From: Acidimicrobiales bacterium
Lineage (GTDB): Bacteria > Actinomycetota > Acidimicrobiia > Acidimicrobiales > Poriferisodalaceae
Length of the DNA stretch: 64,000 bases
Direction of reading: 5' to 3'
NCBI GenBank assembly: GCA_041394185.1
Contig: JAWKIQ010000001.1
Location: forward strand, 372,001-436,000
Position numbers and translations under genes: made by a program. Shown here piece after piece: positions 33,971 to 42,056 of this stretch; the first letter of the stretch is position 1, and every line of letters begins with the position of its first letter. The notes under the pieces are model-generated. The model was not told the DNA's origin. It worked only from the letters and a program-made list of their open reading frames with translations, and did not search any database.

Positions 33971-35724
33971 CGCTGTGCCTCGGGTTGGATCGGGTCGATC
34001 ATCGGGGCTATCGCCCGTTCGGCTTTGGAACGAGATTCAAGGCTACGCGACAGAACCGCAACCGGAATCAGCGCCACCACCACGATCGCCAACGCGGGCA
34101 GCGCCGCCTGCTCGAACCTCGACTCGGAGGCGAGGTTGAACGTCCACACCGACAATGTGTCGAAGCCGAAAGGACGCAGCAGCAGCACGATGGGCAGCTC
34201 CTTCAGGGCGTCGACCGCCACCAGCACCATGGCGGTGAACACGCTGGTTCGGGTGAGCGGCAGGTGGATGCGTGTGGCCACACCCAAGGGGCGAGAGCCG
34301 AGGCTTCGCGCCGATGCGGTCATGTCGTCGTTTACCTGGCCCAGGCCGGCCTCGACCGCGTTGAGGGCCGGAGCCAGGAACCGCACCGAGTAGGCGTACA
34401 CCAGGCCGATGAAAGAGCCCGTGGCTATGAGGCCCGGCAGCCCCAGGCCGATCTGTTCGAGCGAGTCGTCGAGGGCCACCAAAGCAAGCAAAACGCCGAT
34501 GGCCACCACAGGCCCAGGTACGGCGTAGCCAACAGCGGTGAGCCGGGCGGCCATGGCCGTAGAGCGTCGGGCGCCAAAGCGAGCCGCGTTGGTGACCACC
34601 AGGGCAACCACGGCACAGATCGCGGCGCACAAGGTCGCAAGCTGCAACGAGTGCCACAAGAACTCGACGAATCGATCGGTGACCGGGGTGCCGTTGTCTG
34701 ACGATGCGCGCTGCACGGCCCACGTGACCAACTGAACGGTGGGCAGAACAAACGACAGCGCCAACACAGACGAGCACGCTGCGAAGGCTGCGGCGGCCCG
34801 GCGACCGGTCAGGCGGCGGGGCTGGATGCCGCCGGCGCGTCCGGCCGCGGTTCCGAAGCGGGCACGTCCGCGCAACACCCGTTCGAGGCCGATGATCAAC
34901 AGGGCGAACGCCAGAACGAGGGTGGCCAGCTCGCTGGCGGCGTCGCGGTCGAATGTGCCCCGCCAGATGCGGAATACCCCGACCGAGACGGTGTCGATGT
35001 CGAAGTACTGCACTGTGGCGAAGTCTGTGAGGGTCTCCATCATCACCACTGCGGTGCCGGCCGCGATCGCCGGACGAAGCTGTGGCAGGACCACCCGACG
35101 TGCGGCCTCGATGGGGCCCGCGCCGAGACTTCTGGCCGCCTCGTAGGAACTGCCGGCCTGGTCGTTGAGCGCCGCGCGGCTGAGCAGATAGACGTAGGGG
35201 TACAGCACCAGGCTGAACACGATGATGGCGCCTGGCATCGAGCGCACGTCCGGAAACCATGCATCGGCGCCGAAGGTGTCGCGCCACCACCCCTGGATGG
35301 GCCCGGTGAAGCCGACCACCGAGAGGGTGACGAAACCCAGCACATAGCTGGGCATGGCCAGCGGGGCTATCAGCAGCCATCCGAAGAGCTTCGATCCTGG
35401 GAAGCGATAGGCGGCGGTGAGCCAGGCCAGCGACACTCCCAGCACCAGGGTTCCGAGGCTGACGCCCACCAGCAGCACGATGGTGTCGCGTATCTGGCCG
35501 GGCAGCCGGGTGTCCCATTGCTGGCGCCAGACGTCGCCGCTGGGATCGAGGATGCTGGTGGCCAGGAAGGCGACGGGCGCCACCACCAGCAGGGCCGCAA
35601 CCCACGACAGCGACGGCCACGACAGCGCGCTGACCCGGTCGGAGAACCCTGGCCGAACGCGGCTAGAGCGCTGCCGCTGCGGGGCAGGGCTGTCCAGGTT
35701 CAGGGTCGACGAGTCGGCGGCCAC
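33967..35724 (-). CDS. fbpB: Ferric iron ABC transporter permease (two fused halves)
   Basis: 585 residues with about twelve membrane helices in two homologous halves. Each has an EAA loop for contact with the ATPase: EAARSLGAGPIEAARRV in the first and ASARSLGSRPLGVATRI in the second. This fused architecture is typical of FbpB/SfuB. It starts 8 bases after the fbpA stop, and its end overlaps fbpC. Confidence 0.88.
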   Translation of the reverse strand: MAADSSTLNLDSPAPQRQRSSRVRPGFSDRVSALSWPSLSWVAALLVVAPVAFLATSILDPSGDVWRQQWDTRLPGQIRDTIVLLVGVSLGTLVLGVSLAWLTAAYRFPGSKLFGWLLIAPLAMPSYVLGFVTLSVVGFTGPIQGWWRDTFGADAWFPDVRSMPGAIIVFSLVLYPYVYLLSRAALNDQAGSSYEAARSLGAGPIEAARRVVLPQLRPAIAAGTAVVMMETLTDFATVQYFDIDTVSVGVFRIWRGTFDRDAASELATLVLAFALLIIGLERVLRGRARFGTAAGRAGGIQPRRLTGRRAAAAFAACSSVLALSFVLPTVQLVTWAVQRASSDNGTPVTDRFVEFLWHSLQLATLCAAICAVVALVVTNAARFGARRSTAMAARLTAVGYAVPGPVVAIGVLLALVALDDSLEQIGLGLPGLIATGSFIGLVYAYSVRFLAPALNAVEAGLGQVNDDMTASARSLGSRPLGVATRIHLPLTRTSVFTAMVLVAVDALKELPIVLLLRPFGFDTLSVWTFNLASESRFEQAALPALAIVVVALIPVAVLSRSLESRSKAERAIAPMIDPIQPEAQR

Positions 35725-35731
35725 GGTCGAT

Positions 35732-36748
35732 TTAGCGGTAGCCGGCTTGGTCCATGATCCGCACGGCCTCCGCGTTCAACCCTCCGAAGGTCGCCGCCGA
35801 CAGGTCGTCGGTCACGAAGTCGGTGCCGAACTGGGTGGCGATGAGCGGTTCTGGCTGGACCTGCGGATTGGCGGGATATTCGTGGTTGCCATCGACGAAC
35901 GCGCTTTGACCGTCGGTGGCAAGCCACTCGAGGAACCGCTGTGCCAGGTCGGGGTTGTCGGCGTATCGGGTGACACCGCCGCCCGAGATGTTGACGTGGA
36001 CGCCCCGTCCGTCCTGGTCGACCCACGTGAGCTTCACGGGGAAGTCGGGGTCTTCCTCGAGCAGCCGGGCCAGGTAGTAGTGGTTGGTGATGCCCACGTC
36101 GCACAACCCGTCGGCTATGGACTCGAGGATGATGATGTCGTTGTTCAGGATCTGGGCGTTGTCGGCCCAGCCCGAGACGATGCGCAGCGCCTCTTGTTCG
36201 CCGTGGTGGGCGATCATCGCCGCCACCAGAGACTGGGTGTACACGTTGGACGAGTCGCGCAGGCACAACCTGCCCGCCCACTGAGGGTCGGCGAGTTCTT
36301 CGTAGGTCGTAGGAATCTCGTCGGCTGCGACGCGGTCTGGGTGATAGACGATGGTGCGAGCGCGCATGGTGAGCCCGAACCAGTTGCCTTCTGGGTCGCG
36401 CAGGTTCGCTGGAATTGCGTCGTTCAGCACCGCTGAATCGAGGGGAGTGAACAGCCCCTGCTCGGCCGCGACGGCCAGATTGCCGGCGTCGACGGTGAGG
36501 TACACGTCGGCTTGGGTCTCGTCACCCTCGGCTGCGATGCGTTCGCGCAGTTCGCTGTCGGTGCCGGTCAAGAACTCGACCGATATGCCGGTGTCCTCGC
36601 TGAACTGGACGAATGCCTGCTCGAGGTCATAGTGGCGGCCCGAGTACACACGAATCGTCTCGCCATCGCCGCCGCCAGAGCACGCACTGGCGACGGCGAC
36701 CACGAACGCGGCCGCGGTGGCTAGCTTCAGCAGTTGGCGGTGTTTCAC
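35732..36748 (-). CDS. fbpA: Ferric iron-binding lipoprotein of an ABC transporter
   Basis: 338 residues. A signal sequence ends in the lipobox VASAC (lipid-anchored). The mature part is a transferrin-like periplasmic binding protein: ETIRVYSGRHYDLEQAF at the start, and ITNHYYLARLLEE carrying the adjacent Tyr-Tyr pair that ligates Fe3+ in FbpA. The GTG at 36748 is chosen because it opens directly into the signal peptide and has GGAG upstream; the longer in-frame extension is not protein-like. An IdeR/DtxR-type box lies about 107 bases upstream. Confidence 0.9.
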   Translation of the reverse strand: MKHRQLLKLATAAAFVVAVASACSGGGDGETIRVYSGRHYDLEQAFVQFSEDTGISVEFLTGTDSELRERIAAEGDETQADVYLTVDAGNLAVAAEQGLFTPLDSAVLNDAIPANLRDPEGNWFGLTMRARTIVYHPDRVAADEIPTTYEELADPQWAGRLCLRDSSNVYTQSLVAAMIAHHGEQEALRIVSGWADNAQILNNDIIILESIADGLCDVGITNHYYLARLLEEDPDFPVKLTWVDQDGRGVHVNISGGGVTRYADNPDLAQRFLEWLATDGQSAFVDGNHEYPANPQVQPEPLIATQFGTDFVTDDLSAATFGGLNAEAVRIMDQAGYR

Positions 36749-36851
36749 TTGGTGCGAATCTCCGGGTTTGGGGGGCGGGTCGCAGGGCGAGATCGAATCT
36801 CCCGACCAGGTGTTTGCGGTCGCTTGTTCAGCATGCTTAACATACGTCGCT

Positions 36852-37829
36852 GTGTTAGGTAATCCTAATCGAAACGGTAACCACCGCCTACGCACCGTTC
36901 TGGTGACGGGGGCTGCAGGATTCATCGGTTCGGCCGTGTCGGCTCGTCTGCTCGACAGTGGCTATGCCGTGGTGGGGGTCGACAACGGCTGCGAGCCTCG
37001 GCACGCCGCAGCCCGGGCGCGGCTCGATCGGGTCGAGTGGATAGCCGCAGACGTCCACACCGTCGACCTGGTCAAGCTCATGAGGCGGTGCGCTCACGTC
37101 GTTCACCTGGCGGGAAGGCCCGGGGTTCAGACCTCTTGGGGATCTGGCTTTGCCGGACACCTGCACGACAACACCCTGATGGCCCAGAGGGTGCTCGAGG
37201 CGGCAGCGGTGGTGGGCGGGACTCGGGTGCTGCTGGCCTCCAGCAGCTCGGTATACGGCGACATATCGGCGGGTCGGGCCGGTGAGGATTGGCCGCTGGT
37301 GCCGGTCAGCCCCTACGGGGTGACGAAGGCGGCGCTGGAGATGCTGATGCCGGCCTATATCGGCCGGGGAGTGCATGTGTCGGCGCTGAGATTCTTCACC
37401 GCGTACGGACGGGGACAGCGACCCGACATGGCGTTGAGCCGCATCATCGAGGCCGGTCTGGGTGGCGAACCGTTCGAAGTCAGAGGATCTGGGACGCAGG
37501 CCAGAGACCTCACCCACGTCGACGACATAGCGTTGGCCGTCGCGGCAGCCGTTCGCTCGCCCACACCGGCCGGGCTGGCGATCAACATCGGCACCGGCAG
37601 GTCGACCCGGCTCGACGAGCTGATCTCGATGGTGGGCCGACAACTGGGGGTTGATGTGCCCGTGGTCTCGACCGCGCCGGCGCCAGGCGATCCTGCACGA
37701 ACCGCCGCCGACGTCACGCTGGCCCAGCGTCTGCTCGGCTGGTCTGCCAAGACCCAACTGTGCGACGGCATCGCCGACCAGATCCAACACCACACACCAC
37801 TTGCTCGCGCCGCCAGGAACGTCGCGTGA
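36852..37829 (+). CDS. NAD-dependent nucleotide-sugar epimerase/dehydratase
   Basis: About 325 residues of the extended SDR type. VLVTGAAGFIGS is the Rossmann motif, ASSSSVYG supplies the catalytic Ser, YGVTKAALE is the YxxxK, and RFFTAYGRGQRPDMA binds the nucleotide sugar, as in UDP-glucose/galacturonate epimerases. The start is uncertain; GTG at 36852 keeps a complete first beta-strand, GTG at 36903 would cut it. It is coupled to the next gene by a GTGA overlap and begins the plus-strand half of the iron-box island. Confidence 0.8.
   Translation: MLGNPNRNGNHRLRTVLVTGAAGFIGSAVSARLLDSGYAVVGVDNGCEPRHAAARARLDRVEWIAADVHTVDLVKLMRRCAHVVHLAGRPGVQTSWGSGFAGHLHDNTLMAQRVLEAAAVVGGTRVLLASSSSVYGDISAGRAGEDWPLVPVSPYGVTKAALEMLMPAYIGRGVHVSALRFFTAYGRGQRPDMALSRIIEAGLGGEPFEVRGSGTQARDLTHVDDIALAVAAAVRSPTPAGLAINIGTGRSTRLDELISMVGRQLGVDVPVVSTAPAPGDPARTAADVTLAQRLLGWSAKTQLCDGIADQIQHHTPLARAARNVA
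36855..36873. promoter_or_regulatory. IdeR/DtxR-type iron box
   Basis: The 19 bases beginning TTAGGTAATCCTAA match 12 of 15 fixed positions of the consensus TTAGGTNAGNCTNACCTAA, including the outer TTAGGT half. It lies between fbpA (minus) and the epimerase operon (plus), and even overlaps the presumed GTG start of the latter, so iron repression of both directions is plausible. Confidence 0.65.
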
Positions 37830-39511
37830 TCAGGCGATGGGCGACATCGAGGTCGACCAGGGTGGCCGCATCGGTGGCCGCTGTCGCCACTGCGATGGTG
37901 GCCCTCGGCCTCGTCGTTGCCGTCGATGGCGAGCTGCTGGCGGATGGTCTGCGATCGGGCGTCGGCGATGGGCCGGGCCTGGTTGCTATAGCTGCGGCGC
38001 TGTTCTGTGCGCTCTCGCTGAGGGCATACGCCTGGCGTCGAGTGCTGCCAGAGCTGGGGTTCGGCCATTCGCTTGCCGCCATCCACCTGGCCCTCGGCGC
38101 CAATCACGTCCTGCCCTTCCGCCTGGGGGAAGCCGCGCGGGTCGTGTCCGTCGTGAGGCGCACCCGAGTCGGTGTGGCCCGCGCAACCTCCAGCACGGTG
38201 ATGCTGCGGTCGGCAGACTTCGTCGCCCTGGCCGTTCTGGGTGTTGTCGCCGCCCCCGGCCTCATCACCGATCAGCTGGGTCTGGGCGGGTTGGCCCTGC
38301 TGGCACTGGTAGCCGCGCTGGGTGTGGCCGGCGGTCACTTCCTGAGCGCCAAGAGCGGGCACGACCGATCGAGGCGACTTGTCGTGCCCGGCCCAGCCAC
38401 CGTGGGTTTGGTGTTCGCGGCCTGGCTGGCCGAGGCGGTCGTCGTGTGGCGGGTGGCCCAATGGTTCGATATCTCCCTGGGTGCCAGAGAGGCCATCGCC
38501 GTGTTGGCCGCCGCAGTGGTGGTGCAGGTGGTCGCAGTGACGCCTGGGGGAGTGGGCACCTACGAGGCCGCCGGCACGGCGGCCCTGGTGGCAATGGGTG
38601 TTGAGCCTTCGACGGCCATCACTGCGATGGTGGTGTTGCACGCCGTGAAGACCGCGTACAGCCTGGCTGCCGGAGCGATAGCGGTATTCGTTCCCAACCC
38701 CACCCTCTTCGGCCGGGTGCGAATGGAGCGGTGCGAGGTGCACCGACCGGGTATGGCCGTCGACGTGGGCTCGGGGCCGGTTGTCTTGTTCCTGCCCGCA
38801 TTCAACGAGGCCGAGCGGGTTGGTGCCGTCGTGGCCCGGGCTCCGTCTGTCATCGACGGTCATCGTGTCGAGGTGGTGGTCGTCGACGACGCCAGCCACG
38901 ACGACACGGCCAAGGTTGCCGCCGACTCGGGTGCCACCGTCGTTTCGCACCCGCACAACATGGGCCTGGGTGCAGCAGTTCGCACCGGCTTCCGGCATGC
39001 CACAGCCCGTGGTGCTGTCGCAGCTGCGTTCTGTGACGCCGACGGCGAGTACGACCCGGCCGACGTCGCCGACCTGGTCAGGCCGATTCTGGCTGGCCGA
39101 GCGCACTATGTGGTTGGCAGCCGGTTCCGCGGCGACATCAGGCGGATGTTGCCCCACAGGCGCTTGGGCAACCTGGCGCTCACCCGTTGCGTGCGGTTCA
39201 TGACTCGCGTCGACGTGTCGGATGGTCAGTCGGGGTACCGGGCCGTGTCGGCGGCCGCGCTGGCCGAGCTGGAGATCGCTCACGACTACAACTACGCACA
39301 GGTGCTGACCATCGACCTCGTCGGCAAGGGCTTTGGCTACCACGAGGTGCCCATCGGCTATGAGTTCAGGCGTTCCGGCCGCTCGTTCGTGCGCCTGGGC
39401 AGATACCTGCGCCAGGTCGTTCCGACCGTTTGGCGCCAGCTCAACTCGCCCGCGTCGGCATCGGCCATGCCTTCGCCGCAACACAACAACCCAATGGAGA
39501 TCCCGGCATGA
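37826..39511 (+). CDS. Fusion of LPG-synthase-type membrane domain (UPF0104) and family 2 glycosyltransferase
   Basis: 561 residues. The N-terminal ~300 residues are hydrophobic with the flippase-like UPF0104/LPG_synthase_TM pattern (GANHVLPFRLGEAARV, VTPGGVGTYEAAGTAAL). The last ~250 are a GT2 domain: LFLPAFNEAERVGAVV, VVVDDASHDDT, FCDADGEYDPADV (DxD) and SGYRAVSA. It may move and glycosylate a polyprenyl-linked sugar. GTGA overlaps the epimerase stop, and ATGA links it to the FEA1-like gene. Confidence 0.83.
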   Translation: MIRRWATSRSTRVAASVAAVATAMVALGLVVAVDGELLADGLRSGVGDGPGLVAIAAALFCALSLRAYAWRRVLPELGFGHSLAAIHLALGANHVLPFRLGEAARVVSVVRRTRVGVARATSSTVMLRSADFVALAVLGVVAAPGLITDQLGLGGLALLALVAALGVAGGHFLSAKSGHDRSRRLVVPGPATVGLVFAAWLAEAVVVWRVAQWFDISLGAREAIAVLAAAVVVQVVAVTPGGVGTYEAAGTAALVAMGVEPSTAITAMVVLHAVKTAYSLAAGAIAVFVPNPTLFGRVRMERCEVHRPGMAVDVGSGPVVLFLPAFNEAERVGAVVARAPSVIDGHRVEVVVVDDASHDDTAKVAADSGATVVSHPHNMGLGAAVRTGFRHATARGAVAAAFCDADGEYDPADVADLVRPILAGRAHYVVGSRFRGDIRRMLPHRRLGNLALTRCVRFMTRVDVSDGQSGYRAVSAAALAELEIAHDYNYAQVLTIDLVGKGFGYHEVPIGYEFRRSGRSFVRLGRYLRQVVPTVWRQLNSPASASAMPSPQHNNPMEIPA

Positions 39512-40644
39512 TGCACACGTCCCGGCTGCGTTTGGCTTCGGCTCTGGTCGTATCGGTCTTGGCGCTGGCCGCCTGTTCCGGCGACGACGGTGCCACGGTC
39601 CGCGACCTCGGCAGCGAGGACTCGTCGGCCAGTGGTTCGACCTCGCGAAGCTCTAGCGCTTCGGCCAGCGCACCTTCCGGTTCCGATGTCGGCTCCGACG
39701 AGGAGGATGGCGGATACGCCTACGCATCGAATGTTTCGGCTCACCGCATGCTGGTGGCCGATCTGTGTCCCCTCGGCGACCTGCTGGATGCCGGTGAATT
39801 CGAGGCAGTGGCCGCGCTGTACAGAGACGGCGGCAGTTCGGTCAACTCGGATGGTTCGGTGCGCACCATCGCCGGATTCGCCACCAGCGAAGATCGCTTG
39901 CATGGTCTGGCCGACTATTACAGCGCGGCCACGCCACTGGACGACTTCGTCAGTGCTGCACTGGATGGCACCGGAATGTTCGAGTCGGAGAGCCAGGCCG
40001 TCAGGGCCCAGGCGGTCGAGAAGGGCATACGCAACCAGGCGATGATCGCCTGGTTGGTCCACGAGCTCGAGTCGGCTCTGGACAAGGCCCGCTCTGGCGA
40101 CTTCGACGTGGCCGAAGGAGCAGTGCACAACTGGGACGAAGCCTGGGCGTTCTATCACGGTGCTGAGCCAGGCTGCGCGCCCTATGCAACAGCTAACAGC
40201 CGGGCGGGCAACTTCGGCACGGTCGCCGACGACGGAGCGACGGCGTTGGCCAACATCGACATCCTCGACGCGATGATCGCAGGCCGCGACGCGCTTGTGG
40301 CCCAAGACCTGGCCGGCGCCGAGGCAGCTGCCGCCGAGGTCCGGCGTGGTGTGTTCATCACCTACTCGCAGGCGGCGGTGCGCTACGCGAGCGTCATCGA
40401 AGCCGATCTGGCTGCTGACGACATCGCTGCTGCCGAGGAGCACCAGGCCGAGGGTCTGGCCTTCTGGAGGGTGATCGAGGCCTACGCAGCGCAGGCCGGT
40501 GCCGACGTAGCCACCGTCAACGCCATCTTCGATCTGGCGAACCCGCCTGGTGCCAACGGGTTCGGCGACGATGTACGCGCCGCCCTGGCCCCGGCCTGGC
40601 AGCAACTCGGAATCACCGAAGCCGACATCGGCACCCTGCAGTAG
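39508..40644 (+). CDS. Secreted lipoprotein resembling FEA1-type iron-assimilating proteins
   Basis: 378 residues. The signal peptide ends in LALAAC (lipobox), then a Ser/Gly/Asp-rich linker of about 40 residues, then a helical domain of about 310 residues. Phrases such as VAALYRDGGSSVNSDGSVRT, FVSAALDGTGMF, NWDEAWAFYHG, CAPYATANSRAGNFGT and AAVRYASVIEADL recall the algal FEA1/H43 family of low-iron or high-CO2-induced extracellular proteins; this match is from memory and unverified. GGAG eight bases before the ATG. Its start overlaps the glycosyltransferase stop. Position beside an iron box supports an iron role. Confidence 0.68.
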   Translation: MMHTSRLRLASALVVSVLALAACSGDDGATVRDLGSEDSSASGSTSRSSSASASAPSGSDVGSDEEDGGYAYASNVSAHRMLVADLCPLGDLLDAGEFEAVAALYRDGGSSVNSDGSVRTIAGFATSEDRLHGLADYYSAATPLDDFVSAALDGTGMFESESQAVRAQAVEKGIRNQAMIAWLVHELESALDKARSGDFDVAEGAVHNWDEAWAFYHGAEPGCAPYATANSRAGNFGTVADDGATALANIDILDAMIAGRDALVAQDLAGAEAAAAEVRRGVFITYSQAAVRYASVIEADLAADDIAAAEEHQAEGLAFWRVIEAYAAQAGADVATVNAIFDLANPPGANGFGDDVRAALAPAWQQLGITEADIGTLQ

Positions 40645-40690
40645 CAGTCGATCGGCACACTCAATCGGTGCAGTCGGCCGGTGCCTCGCC

Positions 40691-41653
40691 CTATGAGGTG
40701 GCCGGTCGCTTGCCGAAGTCCTTGAACGTGTCACCGATAGAGGTGGTGACCGAGGCCAGGCCATTCGTGCGGTTCGCCAGAAGTCGCGGTGCCATGGCGG
40801 CCAGGCCGTCAACCGTCCAGCGGCCGTCGGTGGCGATGATCTCGTCGTCCGACAGGCTCCACCCTCCGTACAGGCCCACCTCGTTGCCGCCGACATGGAA
40901 GACGCCTCCCGTGAACGGGCATCCCTCGGTGGCCAGGTAGGCGACCAGGGGGGAGACGTTTGCCGGATCGTAGAGGTCGAACTCGGCCGGGTCTTCGGGC
41001 GGCGCCACCACCTCGCCCAGGCCAGGCGTCTGCAGGGTCAGGCGGGTCCGCGCTATCGGGGCCAGGCAGTTGACCCTGACGCCGTAGCGCTGCAGTTCGC
41101 CTGCGGCGACCAGCGTCATGGCTGCGATGCCTGCCTTGGCCGCCGAATAGTTGAACTGCCCGAGGTTGCCCAACATCGCACCAGACGCGGTGTTGACGAT
41201 GCTGGCGTCGACTGAGTGGCCGGCCTTCGTGCGTTCTCTCCAATAGGCAGCGGCCCACCGGGTGGGTACGAAGTGCCCCTTCATGTGAACCGCAATGACC
41301 GCGTCCCACTCGCCTTCGGTCATGTTGACCACGACGCGGTCGCGCAATATGCCCGCGTTGTTGACCAGGATGTGCAGGTCGCCGAAGGTCTCGACGGCCT
41401 GGTTGATCATTCCCTGGACCTGTTCCCAGTCGGTGACGTTGGCGCCATTTGCCACGGCTTCGCCGCCCATGGCGACGATCTCGTCGGCTACTTGTTGGGC
41501 CGCGGTCGTGTCGGCGCCGGTGCCGTCGGTTTCGCCGCCCAAGTCGTTGACCACGACCTTTGCGCCTTCGGCTGCCATCAACAGGGCGTGTTCGCGGCCG
41601 ATACCCCGGCCGGCTCCGGTGATTATGGCGACTCTGCCGTCGAGGGATCCCAT
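40691..41653 (-). CDS. SDR resembling the dehydrogenase domain of peroxisomal multifunctional enzyme type 2
   Basis: 320 residues. ITGAGRGIG, ILVNNAGILRDRV, NTASGAMLGN and YSAAKAGIAAMTL are intact SDR motifs. The 'V-V-V-N-D-L-G-G' strand followed by NNAGILRDR is characteristic of (3R)-hydroxyacyl-CoA dehydrogenase/17-beta-HSD type 4. It likely oxidises a 3-hydroxyacyl-CoA or steroid with NAD+. It is preceded on its strand by the 75-residue membrane gene, whose end lies 16 bases upstream. Confidence 0.86.
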   Translation of the reverse strand: MGSLDGRVAIITGAGRGIGREHALLMAAEGAKVVVNDLGGETDGTGADTTAAQQVADEIVAMGGEAVANGANVTDWEQVQGMINQAVETFGDLHILVNNAGILRDRVVVNMTEGEWDAVIAVHMKGHFVPTRWAAAYWRERTKAGHSVDASIVNTASGAMLGNLGQFNYSAAKAGIAAMTLVAAGELQRYGVRVNCLAPIARTRLTLQTPGLGEVVAPPEDPAEFDLYDPANVSPLVAYLATEGCPFTGGVFHVGGNEVGLYGGWSLSDDEIIATDGRWTVDGLAAMAPRLLANRTNGLASVTTSIGDTFKDFGKRPATS

Positions 41654-41669
41654 GGCATCCTCCTGCGCT

Positions 41670-41897
41670 TCAGCGGGCTGTTGGCGAAGAACCTATGTCA
41701 ACCCGCGAAGTGGATGGAAGCCGGGATTCAGGCCTCAGCTGTCGGCGGCGCCGGTCGAGAACCACTTCGATCCAGAACGGGCCCAGGAATACCGCCATGG
41801 GTGACCATCGCCATCTCGACTCGCCCGGGGCGGCGAACAGCGCGGCACTTCCGACACCCAGCAACACCCACACTGCAAAGACCATCAGCTCGATCAT
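41670..41897 (-). CDS. Small membrane protein of unknown function (75 aa)
   Basis: Residues 1-25 form one hydrophobic segment (MIELMVFAVWVLLGVGSAAL), followed by a second weaker one (WSPMAVFLGPFWIEVVLDRR) and a basic tail. I do not recognise the family. AGGAGG lies eight bases before the ATG, an unusually good ribosome site for this window, which supports the gene. It reads toward the SDR, so the two may be cotranscribed, and an inverted repeat sits 22 bases before its start. Confidence 0.6.
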   Translation of the reverse strand: MIELMVFAVWVLLGVGSAALFAAPGESRWRWSPMAVFLGPFWIEVVLDRRRRQLRPESRLPSTSRVDIGSSPTAR

Positions 41898-41918
41898 GCG
41901 ATAAGCCTCCTATAAGAA

Positions 41919-41936
41919 AGGTCTAAGAAAAGACCT
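41919..41936. promoter_or_regulatory. Inverted repeat upstream of the 75-aa membrane gene
   Basis: AGGTCT at 41919-41924 and AGACCT at 41931-41936, perfect six-base arms around six bases, inside an AT-rich divergent region (41898-42056) between the small membrane gene and the carotenoid oxygenase. It could be an operator for either. Apart from this, I see nothing else in that stretch. Confidence 0.4.
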
Positions 41937-42056
41937 ATTAGAGAATGTCTATCACGGAGATTCCAGGCAGATCAAGGGTGTCCAGAACGAACATGGGGCT
42001 TCGAAGGGTGTGTCCAGGGCCCATAATCGTTTACGACGTCAACGATCAGGGAGTCG

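Noticed and set aside
37355..39484. A long antisense open frame across the epimerase and glycosyltransferase genes
   Set aside because: Both genes on the plus strand have clear catalytic motifs; the antisense product is not protein-like.
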